Shown here: one piece after another, positions 41,048 through 49,366 of the stretch | Layout of the letters: every line of letters starts with the position of its first letter | Position numbering within the stretch: position 1 is the first letter of the stretch | Source: Phycisphaeraceae bacterium | Lineage (GTDB): Bacteria > Planctomycetota > Phycisphaerae > Phycisphaerales > Phycisphaeraceae | Reading direction: 5' to 3' | Length of the DNA stretch: 64,000 nucleotides | Assembly (NCBI GenBank): GCA_020851735.1 | Contig: JADZCD010000018.1 | Coordinates: 41,161-105,160 of the forward strand | The notes under the pieces: model-generated | Database searches by the model: none | Told to the model about the DNA's origin: nothing | What the model saw: the letters and a program-made list of their open reading frames with translations, nothing else | Made by a program: the position numbers and the translations under genes

Positions 41048-42031
41048 TTATGTATGGGTAAGGGGCGGGCTGTATCTCTGCAGCCAGGCCAGGCAGTCGT
41101 GGGCCAGGGACTGAAAGCGGTCGAAGGGAACGTGGCCTAAGTTCAGGCTCAAGTGGCCCAAGGCTGTGGCAAGATACGACTGGGCGTCCCGGGCGTTGCA
41201 TTCTAAAATCCGACAGTGAGCGCGGAGCTGGCGTTGGAAACGGTAGCCTTTGCAGTTTAAGGCCATGCCCAGCCGCACCAAATCGTAGATGGCGTAGCCC
41301 TGTACAACGGCGGCGCCCCAGTCGATCACCGCCAGGCGCGGATATCCCCCGATAAAACAGGATGGTGCCACCGACTTTCGCAGGAGGATGTTGCCTGCCC
41401 ACAGGTCGTTATGGGCCAGGACATAGCGCGGTTGCCATGAGCCGGCGTGCAGGCGGGAAAGGGCATCGGCGGCGGCTTGGCGCAGAGCGGGAGATATCTG
41501 CGTCAGAGAGCTTAAGTGTTCCAGGGGGTGAATAAACCGATTGGTCAATTGATCGGTGGGCACGGGCGCAAGGGTGTGGGCGGTGACTTTTCGCAGCCAG
41601 CAGAGGATGGCTGGACGCAGGGATAAGCGCTGCAAATACCAGTAGGGGCGGAAGTCCGCCACATTTTGACAAAGTGGCATGGCGGCGAAGCTGCGGTCGC
41701 AGACCGTGCCCTGGGCGAGCGGTTGCAGGATGACGCGGCCTAGATCGGGACCAAGGAGCTGCTGAATTTCAAGCATACGGGCGAGGCTACGGCTGACGGA
41801 TCCGGGCGAGACGGCCGAGGCGCAAAGCACAAAGGCGACGGGACGGCCTTGCCGGGCGCGGGCCAGGAATTTTAGGGAGGCGTCGGCGACGTCGGTCTGG
41901 GGGGTGATGGTTTGCAGAGGCTCGAGCGTGAGGGGGCAGTTAAAGCGGGCAGAGAGGGATTGGGTCAGGGCGTCGGTAAGCGCCGGCGGCGAGGTTTGGT
42001 CGGGCGGACTATCGGAGGTGTGGCCGGTCAT
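41048..42031 (-). CDS. Phosphotransferase, aminoglycoside-kinase-like fold
   Basis: The 327-residue product has the kinase-like APH fold. The catalytic loop is H-N-D-L-W-A-G-N-I-L (the Brenner H-x-D-x-x-x-x-N motif) and the metal-binding motif is D-W-G in LAVIDWGAAVVQG. The N-terminal lobe before these motifs is poorly conserved and has no clear Gly-rich loop. The substrate could be a sugar, choline-like or other small alcohol, or a lipid-linked sugar; I cannot choose. It is a single gene on the minus strand, 37 bases after the convergent cysE-like gene, and so is unlikely to be a resistance gene. Confidence 0.7.
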   Translation of the reverse strand: MTGHTSDSPPDQTSPPALTDALTQSLSARFNCPLTLEPLQTITPQTDVADASLKFLARARQGRPVAFVLCASAVSPGSVSRSLARMLEIQQLLGPDLGRVILQPLAQGTVCDRSFAAMPLCQNVADFRPYWYLQRLSLRPAILCWLRKVTAHTLAPVPTDQLTNRFIHPLEHLSSLTQISPALRQAAADALSRLHAGSWQPRYVLAHNDLWAGNILLRKSVAPSCFIGGYPRLAVIDWGAAVVQGYAIYDLVRLGMALNCKGYRFQRQLRAHCRILECNARDAQSYLATALGHLSLNLGHVPFDRFQSLAHDCLAWLQRYSPPLTHT

Positions 42032-42119
42032 GGGGGAGCAATACGAAAGGGAAAAGGATTGTCGATCGCCAGGGAGTATACGTTAGAAAAAAAAGGCCAT
42101 GAATGGTCGGGTTTTATTG

Positions 42120-42160
42120 CCTGGAACATCGGCAATCGGAAATCGCAGATCGGCAATTCT
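42120..42160. repeat. Degenerate ATCGGCA-type heptamer array
   Basis: Imperfect CATCGGC / AATCGGA / GATCGGC units of about 7 bases lie in the 136-base gap between mazG and the phosphotransferase start. They are related to the GATTGCC array at the window end. Confidence 0.5.
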
Positions 42161-42168
42161 CTGCACGC

Positions 42169-42492
42169 CTACTTGTGGCCTTTGGGTGGTTGGTCCGCCA
42201 GGTATTTGTGGGTGACAGCCTGGGCGAGGTCGATGCCGTTGATATTGGCCAGCGTGCAGAGCCAGGCGAGGACATCGGCGAATTCCTCAGCCAGGTTGCT
42301 GCCGCGACTCTTGGCTGCCACGGCCTGCCCGCCTTGCCCGGCTGCTTTTTGCAGGGCGGTAGCCAGTTCGCCGACCTCTTCCATGAACCAGAGGAAGGTG
42401 GCCGGCGTACCGCGGGCCGCGTCGGTGGCGTAGTAGCGATCGCGGATGTGTTGCTGGAAGGCGGAGAGGGTTAAGAGATTTGGCTCGCTCAT
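42169..42492 (-). CDS. mazG: MazG-family nucleotide pyrophosphohydrolase
   Basis: The 107-residue product is a single-domain all-alpha NTP pyrophosphatase. It has the metal-binding residues E-E-V-G-E (Glu38, Glu39, Glu42) and E-E-F-A-D (Glu69, Glu70, Asp73), matching the EXXE-EXXD pattern of MazG and RS21-C6-type enzymes. These remove non-canonical or excess nucleotides. It is shorter than full E. coli MazG, which has two domains. The chosen ATG follows the end of a repeat-rich leader; an upstream frame of repeats is rejected. Confidence 0.88.
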   Translation of the reverse strand: MSEPNLLTLSAFQQHIRDRYYATDAARGTPATFLWFMEEVGELATALQKAAGQGGQAVAAKSRGSNLAEEFADVLAWLCTLANINGIDLAQAVTHKYLADQPPKGHK

Positions 42493-42596
42493 GGGGGCAT
42501 TGTAATGGAGGGAGGCGGATGGGGGGTGTGGTTGAGGCGGGGGATGAGGAACCGGACCTTCACTTCTGGACAGGAACTTAAGTCCGGCCTTGAGAT

Positions 42597-42662
42597 TTCC
42601 GGGAGTAACTTCCGGGGTCACTTCCGGGGCCACTTCCGGGGGGGGTTCCGGGGGCGGGGCGC
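42597..42662. repeat. GGAAG/GGGGG microrepeat upstream of the LolC-type gene
   Basis: Repeated ACTTCCGGGG units and a G-run lie between mazG and the permease gene. A related cluster lies inside the permease gene at 43252-43333. Confidence 0.65.
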
Positions 42663-42698
42663 TTTTGGGGGGGAGAAATTCATGGTCTAATAGGGGCT

Positions 42699-44258
42699 AT
42701 GTACAAGTTGCTCTTGGTGTTGCGTTATCTGCGGCGGAAGCTGGCTCCGATGTTTGCCGCGTTGGCGGTGACGTTGTGTACGGCCATGGTGATTATCGTT
42801 TCCAGCGTGATGGGCGGATTTCTGGACATGTTCAAGGTGGCGGCCCGGCAAGCCAGCAGCGACGTGACGGTGGAGTCGGGATTAGGCGGATTCCCGCACT
42901 ACGAGGAGCTGGTCAAGCGGCTGGAGAGCTTGCCGGAGGTCGCGGGGGCGACGGCGGTGGTGCGGTCGTTTGGGTTGGTGCGGCTGGAGGGCAACACCAA
43001 CGGGGTGGAGATCATGGGCATCGACCCGGGGGGGTATGACAAGGTTTCGGACTACAAAAAGATGCTCTATTGGACGAGCGATTATTTTGTGAAGTGGATC
43101 GAGGATCTTAAGAACGAGCAGGGCGGCGCGAATCCGCAAGAGCAGCAGCGGCTGGAAGAGGGCGCACGCTACTATCGGGAGAATGATTTCCGCCAGTACG
43201 CGATGCAGTTTGAAATTCCGCCGGGCTGGCGAAACGCGCGGGCTGAGAATGCGGGGGAAAGTCCAGAGGCGGGGGCTAATACCGGAGGAGTTTCGGGGGC
43301 GGCGGATACTTCCGGGGGTCCGGGGGTGGTGTTGGGGATTGCGGTAAGTCCGTATCAGCGGCGGGACGAGAAAGGACAATACGATTTTGAGAACAGCCCC
43401 TTGCGGTCCGCGTCATCGCGCGAGGTGGTGGTGACGGTGTTGCCGGTGACCAAGCAGGGCGGGGTGTTGGAGCCGGCGGTGCGGAAGATGATCGCGGTGA
43501 ATGAGTTTAAGAGCGGTCTGTATGAGATTGACAAGAACCGGGTGTATGTGGCTTTCGACTTCCTGCAGAAGCTGCTGAAGATGGACTCGCATCAGCGGTT
43601 CAATGAGGAAACGGGCAATTTAAGCGGGGAAATGGTGCCGGGCCGGGCCCATCGGGTGATGGTGCGGGCTAAGGAGGGCGTGACGTCGGAGCAATTGCAG
43701 CAACGAGTCGAAGCGGAGTTGTTGAAGCTGGGGACGGACTATGAGGATGTCGGCCCGCTATTGGCGGTGACCTGGCAGGAGGCGCATCAGGGACTGCTGG
43801 GCGCAGTGGAGAAGGAAAAATTGATGGTGACTTTTCTGTTCGCGGTGGTAAGCGTGGTGGCCTATGCGATGATCGCGGTGATTTTTTACATGATCGTGAT
43901 GGAAAAGACGCGCGACATCGGCGTATTGCGGGCGTTGGGGGCAGCCCGGGAGGGCGTGGCGGGGATTTTCTTGGGGTACGGCCTGGCGATTGGCATCGTT
44001 GGGTCGCTGCTGGGTTTGTTTTTGGCGGCGGAAGTGGTGTGGAATATCAATGAAATCCAAGCTCTTTTGGCCCGGACGGTGGGATTTCAGATGTGGAACC
44101 CGGAAGTTTACTACTTTGACCGGATTCCCAGTCAGCTCAATCCCAAGGAAGTGACGGTGATCGTGGGGACGGCGATTTTGGCCAGCGTGTTGGGGGCGCT
44201 GGTGCCGGCGATCGCGGCAGCGCGGCTGAATCCGGTGGAAGCGTTGCGCTATGAGTGA
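42699..44258 (+). CDS. LolC/LolE-family lipoprotein-releasing permease
   Basis: The 519-residue product has a membrane helix at residues about 20-45, a large periplasmic domain and three further helices near the C-terminus. It ends in the FtsX pattern LGALVPAIAAARLNPVEALRYE. The segment E-K-T-R-D-I-G-V-L-R-A-L-G-A, in the FtsX domain, is diagnostic for MacB/LolC permeases. With lolD it would extract mature lipoproteins from the inner membrane and pass them to LolA. Residues about 185-212 are a Gly/Ala/Thr-rich insert with microrepeat DNA. Only one permease gene is present, so it may form a homodimer. lolD follows after 89 bases. Confidence 0.88.
   Translation: MYKLLLVLRYLRRKLAPMFAALAVTLCTAMVIIVSSVMGGFLDMFKVAARQASSDVTVESGLGGFPHYEELVKRLESLPEVAGATAVVRSFGLVRLEGNTNGVEIMGIDPGGYDKVSDYKKMLYWTSDYFVKWIEDLKNEQGGANPQEQQRLEEGARYYRENDFRQYAMQFEIPPGWRNARAENAGESPEAGANTGGVSGAADTSGGPGVVLGIAVSPYQRRDEKGQYDFENSPLRSASSREVVVTVLPVTKQGGVLEPAVRKMIAVNEFKSGLYEIDKNRVYVAFDFLQKLLKMDSHQRFNEETGNLSGEMVPGRAHRVMVRAKEGVTSEQLQQRVEAELLKLGTDYEDVGPLLAVTWQEAHQGLLGAVEKEKLMVTFLFAVVSVVAYAMIAVIFYMIVMEKTRDIGVLRALGAAREGVAGIFLGYGLAIGIVGSLLGLFLAAEVVWNINEIQALLARTVGFQMWNPEVYYFDRIPSQLNPKEVTVIVGTAILASVLGALVPAIAAARLNPVEALRYE
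43252..43333. repeat. GGAAG/GGGGG microrepeat inside the LolC-type gene
   Basis: GCGGGGGAAAG, GGCGGGGGC, TTTCGGGGGCGG and ACTTCCGGGGG units lie in frame and encode a Gly/Ala/Thr/Ser linker in the periplasmic domain. They match the cluster upstream at 42597-42662. Confidence 0.6.
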
Positions 44259-44296
44259 GGAGGGGGGATTAGGGGTTGGGGATTAGGAATTGAGGA
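44258..44296. repeat. GGGGATT-type heptamer array between permease and lolD
   Basis: GGGGATT / AGGGGTTG / GGGATTAG units lie immediately after the permease stop. This is the purine-rich form of the CCCAATC-type arrays seen at 5412 and 61205. Confidence 0.5.
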
Positions 44297-44347
44297 AGAC
44301 AGGGCGACAGAGCCGCGAACAAACCGCGGCCGTAAGGCGAAAGAACC

Positions 44348-45064
44348 ATGGTGGCAGCGACAGCGAAAAAAGAAGTTGAATGCATCCTGGCGGCCCGGGA
44401 TCTGCACAAGCACTACCGGATGGGCGAGGAGGACCTGCACGTGCTGGCGGGGGTGGAGATTGCCGTCAAGCCCGGCGAGTGGGTGGCGGTGCTGGGCGCG
44501 TCGGGATCGGGCAAGAGCACGCTGTTGCACTTGCTGGGCGGGCTGGATCGCCCGGATCAGGGGCAGGTGTGGTTTGACGGGCAGGAAGTATTTCGCCTGC
44601 GGGGCGGGCGGCTGGATCGGTATCGCAATCAACACGTGGGATTCGTCTTCCAGTTCTATCACTTGCTTCCGGAGCTGACGGCTCTGGAGAACGTGCTGAT
44701 CGGGGCGATGGTGGGGACGACGATGTGGGGTTGGCCATTGATCAGCAGGGAAAAGCGGCAGCAGGCCACGGATCTGTTGGAGCAGTTAGGGCTAGGGGAA
44801 AGATTGCGGCACCGGCCTAATAAACTTTCGGGCGGGGAACGGCAGCGGGTGGCGATCGCGCGGGCGCTAGTCAATAATCCGGATGTTCTCCTGGCCGATG
44901 AACCGACGGGCAATCTGGATCAGAAAACGGGCCAGCAGATCCTCGAAGTGCTTCAATCGCTGCATCGCGCGGGCCAGAGCATTGTGATGGTGACGCACGA
45001 CACGCGCATTGCCGCAGCCGCGGACCGGCAAGTAACGCTGGAGGGCGGACGGTTGCGAGCTTAG
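44348..45064 (+). CDS. lolD: Lipoprotein-releasing ABC transporter ATPase LolD
   Basis: The 238-residue ATPase has Walker [10 protein letters not shown], the Q-loop with [16 protein letters not shown], the signature [15 protein letters not shown], and Walker [13 protein letters not shown]. The last is followed by the conserved His in [19 protein letters not shown] and ADEPTGNLD are typical of the MacB/LolD subgroup. It would drive the permease encoded just upstream, so the pair is a LolCD-type system; nearby Lnt and several lipoproteins fit this reading. The ATG is preceded by AAGGCGAAAGAA. Confidence 0.93.
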   Translation: MVAATAKKEVECILAARDLHKHYRMGEEDLHVLAGVEIAVKPGEWVAVLGASGSGKSTLLHLLGGLDRPDQGQVWFDGQEVFRLRGGRLDRYRNQHVGFVFQFYHLLPELTALENVLIGAMVGTTMWGWPLISREKRQQATDLLEQLGLGERLRHRPNKLSGGERQRVAIARALVNNPDVLLADEPTGNLDQKTGQQILEVLQSLHRAGQSIVMVTHDTRIAAAADRQVTLEGGRLRA

Positions 45065-45114
45065 GGCAGAACGGTAGGCTGTTTTGCCCCACCTGGAAAA
45101 TGGAAATTATTTCA

Positions 45115-46080
45115 ATGCGGATTTTATTGACTACTACCAGCTATCAGGACACCCCCGGCAAGCATCACGAATTGTTGGCCAGTTCGGGCTACGAAATTAT
45201 CCGCGCGCGCGGGCCGCTGCCGGAAGAGGCGATGCTCAAGTTGGTGACCGGCGACGGCGGGGTGGACGGCATTTTGCATGGCGACGACGCGCTCACGCGC
45301 CAGGTGATCGCGGCCGCCCTGCCGCGGCTGAAGGTGCTCAGCAAATACGGCATCGGGCTGGACAGTGTGGACGTCAAGGCGGCTACGGAACTCAAGGTGC
45401 CGGTGATGTTCACGCCGGGGGTGAATCACACCACCGTGGCGGAACACACGTTCGGCCTGTTAATCATGCTGGCCAAGAAGCTGCGCGAGCACACCAACTG
45501 GGTCAAAGAGGGCCAGTGGAAGCGCGTGACGGGCAGCGAACTGGCGGGCAAAACGCTGGGGATTCTGGGCTTGGGCCGCATCGGCAAGGAAGTGGCCAAG
45601 CGGGCGCTGGCGTTTGACATGAAGGTGATCGCGTTTGACTGGCACTGGGATGCAGCCTTCGCGGAGCAATACGAAGTGGCGCGGGTCAACTCAGCGGCCG
45701 AGGCGGCGGAAAAATGCGATGTGCTGAGCCTGCACATGAATTTGAGCGCGGACAATCGCGGCCTGATCAATCGGGCGTTTATCGGTCGAATGAAGAAAGG
45801 CGTGCTGATCGTCAATTGCGCCCGGGGCGGATTGATCAATGAAGCCGATGTGGCCGCGGCCTGCCAGTCCGGACAATTGGGGGGCTATGCCGCGGACGTG
45901 CTGGACGAGGAACCGATAAAAACGCCGCACGTTTTTCAGAACGTCGACAACATCCTGGTCACGCCGCACATTGCCAGCCGGACGTTTGAAAGCGTTGAGC
46001 GCCAGGCGCTGCGGGCGACGCTGAATCTGCTGAATTATCTCAAAGGCGACAAGGATTACATTCAGGCCAACGAGTGGTAG
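45115..46080 (+). CDS. D-isomer 2-hydroxyacid dehydrogenase, phosphoglycerate dehydrogenase-like
   Basis: The 321-residue product has the two-domain fold of the D-2-hydroxyacid dehydrogenases. The NAD motif is L-G-I-L-G-L-G-R-I-G-K-E-V, and the catalytic triad is Arg in NCARGGLINEADV, Glu in LDEEP, and His in VTPHIASRTFE. It lacks the C-terminal ACT domain of many SerA enzymes, so it could act on 3-phosphoglycerate or another 2-hydroxyacid. The start at 45115 has GGA about 10 bases upstream; another in-frame ATG 15 bases earlier is possible. The following gene starts 61 bases downstream. Confidence 0.88.
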   Translation: MRILLTTTSYQDTPGKHHELLASSGYEIIRARGPLPEEAMLKLVTGDGGVDGILHGDDALTRQVIAAALPRLKVLSKYGIGLDSVDVKAATELKVPVMFTPGVNHTTVAEHTFGLLIMLAKKLREHTNWVKEGQWKRVTGSELAGKTLGILGLGRIGKEVAKRALAFDMKVIAFDWHWDAAFAEQYEVARVNSAAEAAEKCDVLSLHMNLSADNRGLINRAFIGRMKKGVLIVNCARGGLINEADVAAACQSGQLGGYAADVLDEEPIKTPHVFQNVDNILVTPHIASRTFESVERQALRATLNLLNYLKGDKDYIQANEW

Positions 46081-46141
46081 TCCTTTGGCGGGGGATTCCG
46101 GAATCAGCTGTTGGAAGTCAGCCTTGGTTGGGAGTAAAGGC

Positions 46142-47221
46142 ATGTCCATAGGTTGGGTGGCCGGCGTCAAACCCGGGTTGCTGGGATGGCTTGACACTGT
46201 GCGCTGCACGGAGCACGGCTGGGGTCGGTGGCGGTACCACACCAAGACGCTGCAGCCGTGGTCCTTAAAGGCATCGGGGTTGGCGATCCGCATGCTCAGC
46301 GACCTGGACGCAATGGATGGAGTTTCCAGGACGCAGCGTCAGGAAGCGGTGGATTACCTTTTGAGTTGCCAAGATCCGAAGGATGGGTGGTTCAAAGATC
46401 CGCTGGAAACCGAGGAGTATTACACCGGCCATCACACCTGGGAGCAGGTGTGGGGCCAGCGGCACGCCTCGGCGGTGGAGGCGCTGGCGATCCTTGGAGC
46501 CCAGCCGCGCTATCCGTTGCCGGCAGCGCAGTTCGCGGATTTGTCGAAACTGGATGGGCGCAGCTGGACGCTTGCGCAGCTGGATTGGGCCAATCCCTGG
46601 ATGCGCGGGGAGGATTGGGCCCGCGCGATAAGAGCGTTTCTGCGCGGGCAGCCCGGTGATCAGCAGCACGATCGTCACCCGGCGTTGGCGGCGGCGTTTG
46701 CGGCCTTGGAGAGCGACATTATCGATCCGGCTACGGGCACGCCCTCGCGGCGGATGCCTGAGCCGAACGCGGACGTAGCCATCGCGGGACTGTTTAAGGT
46801 GATGATGGCGTATGTGGCGACGGGGCGGGCGGTGACGCGGGCCACGGCGGCGGTGGACTTTATCCTCGCCCACCAGACGCAGACGGGGGAATTCAGCACG
46901 CGTAAGAATATGTGCTTGAATTGGGATCCCATGTGGGTGCTCTGGAATCTGGACAGGCAATCAGGATCAGGCTATCGGCACGCGGAGATTGTCGCGGCGG
47001 GGCAGCGCCTGGCGGTGTGTCTGCTGGCGGAGTATCGGAAGCCGGACGGGGCTTTCGCGATGCACCGCGAGGATTGCCTGACGACGCACCACTCGATCCG
47101 CCTGTGCGACAAACCGTATCCCATTGGCGACATGCTCGGCAGCATGATGTGCTTGCACTGTCTGCATTATGTGGATGGGTGGACTGGGGCGGCGACCAAG
47201 GCGCTAAAGACTCCCGGTTGA
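46142..47221 (+). CDS. Alpha/alpha-barrel protein, terpenoid cyclase-like
   Basis: This 359-residue product contains repeated helical pairs with conserved W and D/E residues, such as [11 protein letters not shown] and [10 protein letters not shown], and [19 protein letters not shown] near the N-terminus. The last motif is a QW-type pattern found in prenyltransferases, squalene cyclases and other alpha/alpha-toroid proteins. I cannot say whether it is an enzyme. No signal peptide is seen. The ATG is preceded by GGGAG at 7 bases, a strong ribosome site, which is better than an ATG/GTG 19 codons earlier. It lies between the hydroxyacid dehydrogenase and gnd, on the same strand. Confidence 0.6.
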   Translation: MSIGWVAGVKPGLLGWLDTVRCTEHGWGRWRYHTKTLQPWSLKASGLAIRMLSDLDAMDGVSRTQRQEAVDYLLSCQDPKDGWFKDPLETEEYYTGHHTWEQVWGQRHASAVEALAILGAQPRYPLPAAQFADLSKLDGRSWTLAQLDWANPWMRGEDWARAIRAFLRGQPGDQQHDRHPALAAAFAALESDIIDPATGTPSRRMPEPNADVAIAGLFKVMMAYVATGRAVTRATAAVDFILAHQTQTGEFSTRKNMCLNWDPMWVLWNLDRQSGSGYRHAEIVAAGQRLAVCLLAEYRKPDGAFAMHREDCLTTHHSIRLCDKPYPIGDMLGSMMCLHCLHYVDGWTGAATKALKTPG

Positions 47222-47331
47222 GTCGTTTCGGCGGCGAATTCCACCGGAATCCCGTGATCCAGTATCATCTGCCGTCTGTCCGGCTGGTCGAGCCGGCGGC
47301 AGCGAACAAACGACGAATTGGAGTGGTATCC

Positions 47332-48846
47332 ATGTCGAACAAGCAAGCGGACGTCGGCCTGATCGGCCTGGCGGTGATGGGTCAAAACCTGGTGCTGAAC
47401 ATGGCGGACCACGGGTTTGTCGTGGCGGTGTATAACCGCACCACCGAGCGCATGACCGAATTTGTGGAAAAGGCCAGGCGCGAGGAGCCCGCGGCCGATC
47501 GGCTGGTGGGTTGCGCGACGTTGGCGGAATTCGTCGGGGCGATTAAGCGTCCGCGGCGGATCGTGCTGTTGGTTAAGGCTGGCAAGGCGGTGGATGATTC
47601 GGTCAGTCAGCTGCTGCCGCTTTTGGAAAAGGGCGACATCGTCGTCGACGGCGGCAACAGCCAGTGGACGGACACCATCCGCCGGGAGAAGGAACTGGCG
47701 GGCAAAGGGATTCACTTTGTCGGCTCGGGCGTGTCCGGCGGCGAGGAAGGGGCGCGGTTCGGCCCGGCCCTGATGCCCGGCGGGCCCAAGGAAGCGTGGG
47801 AGGCTCTTAAGCCGATCTGGCTGGCGATCGCCGCCAAGGTGGATGAGAAAACCGGACGCCCGCGTGAGGATGCATCGCCGGGCAAGCCGGTGACCGGCGG
47901 CGTGCCGTGCGCGACGTACATCGGCGCCGACGGCGCGGGCCACTATGTGAAAATGGTCCACAACGGCATCGAATACGGAGATATGCAGCTTATTTGCGAG
48001 GCGTATCTGCTCATGCGCGAGTTGCTGGGCATGACGGCCCCGCAAATGGCGGAGGTTTTCGCGGACTGGAACAAGGGCGAATTGGATTCGTACCTGATCC
48101 AAATCACGGCTGACATTCTGGGGCAGAAGGACCCGGCGAAACCTAAGAAATATCTGGTGGACGCGGTGCTGGATACGGCTGGACAGAAGGGCACGGGCAA
48201 GTGGACGTCGGTCAGCGCGTTGGACATGGGCGTGCCGGCCCCGACGATCGCCGAGGCGGTGTTCGCCCGTTGCATCAGCGCCATCAAAGAGGAACGCGTG
48301 GCGGCCAGTAAGAAACTCAAAGGCCCTAAGTTCGCCAGGCCGCGCGGTAAGCAGGCGCTGATCGACGCCATCCGCGACGCCTTGTATTGCTCGAAGGTCT
48401 GCTCCTACGCCCAGGGGTTCGCCCTCATGGCCGAGGCCCAGAAGGAATACCACTGGACGCTGAACTTCGGGCAGATCGCCATGATCTGGCGCGGCGGGTG
48501 CATCATCCGGGCCCGCTTCCTGCAAAAGATCAAAGAAGCGTTCGACCGCGACGCGAAGCTGGCCAACCTGATGCTCGACCCCTACTTCAAGAAGACGCTG
48601 CAGCGCGGGCAGGCCAACTGGCGCAGAGTTGTCGCCCTGTCAGCCCAGGCAGGCGTACCGACGCCGGCGTTCATGAGCGCGTTAAGTTACTTCGACAGTT
48701 ACCGCACAGCCGGCCTACCGGCGAATCTGCTCCAGGCCCAGCGCGATTACTTCGGGGCCCACACGTTCGAGCGCGTCGATCAGCCGCGTGGCAAATTCTT
48801 CCACGTGGATTGGCCAGACCCAAAGAGGCCGCAGATACAAGTGTGA
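47332..48846 (+). CDS. gnd: 6-phosphogluconate dehydrogenase, decarboxylating
   Basis: Gnd oxidises and decarboxylates 6-phosphogluconate to ribulose 5-phosphate, giving NADPH, in the pentose phosphate pathway. The 504-residue protein is of usual length. It has [12 protein letters not shown] near residues 11-22, the V-Y-N-R-T-T dinucleotide-site loop, [28 protein letters not shown], and [16 protein letters not shown] with the catalytic Lys. The C-terminal part has the helical dimer domain. A longer frame runs through the previous gene in another phase but is rejected. GGAG lies about 8 bases upstream of the ATG. Confidence 0.97.
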   Translation: MSNKQADVGLIGLAVMGQNLVLNMADHGFVVAVYNRTTERMTEFVEKARREEPAADRLVGCATLAEFVGAIKRPRRIVLLVKAGKAVDDSVSQLLPLLEKGDIVVDGGNSQWTDTIRREKELAGKGIHFVGSGVSGGEEGARFGPALMPGGPKEAWEALKPIWLAIAAKVDEKTGRPREDASPGKPVTGGVPCATYIGADGAGHYVKMVHNGIEYGDMQLICEAYLLMRELLGMTAPQMAEVFADWNKGELDSYLIQITADILGQKDPAKPKKYLVDAVLDTAGQKGTGKWTSVSALDMGVPAPTIAEAVFARCISAIKEERVAASKKLKGPKFARPRGKQALIDAIRDALYCSKVCSYAQGFALMAEAQKEYHWTLNFGQIAMIWRGGCIIRARFLQKIKEAFDRDAKLANLMLDPYFKKTLQRGQANWRRVVALSAQAGVPTPAFMSALSYFDSYRTAGLPANLLQAQRDYFGAHTFERVDQPRGKFFHVDWPDPKRPQIQV

Positions 48847-48880
48847 GCACGCAAGGCCGCGATGATCTCGTCGGTATTTT

Positions 48881-49225
48881 TCACTTCTCTGTGGCTGAGA
48901 TGCGTTTTCTTCGCAATTCAGTCATATAGAGGATGGCCAAGAGCAGTAAGCACAGCCACGATAAGAGAAGCCAACCGTCCGAATGCCAAATCGCGTCGTA
49001 GTGGCGCGTTAGATTCTCGATCGAGACTTGGACATCACGAAGGAATTGATTTCGTTCATATTGATCGTCAAGGTTTACTGAGTCGATCTGAAGCTTTCCG
49101 TCCAGCGATACATATTGTCCTTGGTAGCGATGGCCGGGACCAAGGCTATGGGTCAAAGACACACCCAAACAGATTAGCGATGCAGCCAGCAGTGCAATTC
49201 GGATTAATTTAGCGGGGTTGCGCAT
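48881..49225 (-). CDS. Hypothetical two-helix membrane protein
   Basis: This 114-residue product has hydrophobic segments at about residues 8-27 and 84-102, separated by a polar, acidic 55-residue loop. The N-terminus is basic. I do not recognise the family. It is AT-richer than its neighbours, like the hypothetical genes at 26038 and 19437. It lies convergent to gnd with a 34-base gap. No Shine-Dalgarno sequence is clear. Confidence 0.45.
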   Translation of the reverse strand: MRNPAKLIRIALLAASLICLGVSLTHSLGPGHRYQGQYVSLDGKLQIDSVNLDDQYERNQFLRDVQVSIENLTRHYDAIWHSDGWLLLSWLCLLLLAILYMTELRRKRISATEK

Positions 49226-49366
49226 GTGAATTACGGAACCGCACGTTCGTTAAGGGCTGGGTCATTATATCCTCCAGCGTTTTATCCGAACATTGGCCTG
49301 CGCCTCTTTGCCGAAATTGCATACAAATTCTTGTTCTGGTGTTCATCGCTCCTTGTGACGAACGCC

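Noticed and set aside
41048..42031. Aminoglycoside resistance gene
   Set aside because: The kinase motifs are generic to the APH fold, and there is no mobile element or resistance context.
46912..47331. N-terminal extension of the Gnd frame
   Set aside because: It runs through the end of the upstream gene in another phase, and gnd has a good ribosome site at its normal start.
47167..48525. 452-codon open frame antisense to gnd
   Set aside because: It mirrors gnd codon by codon, is rich in Arg, His and Leu as expected from the complement of GC-rich coding DNA, and has no motif.
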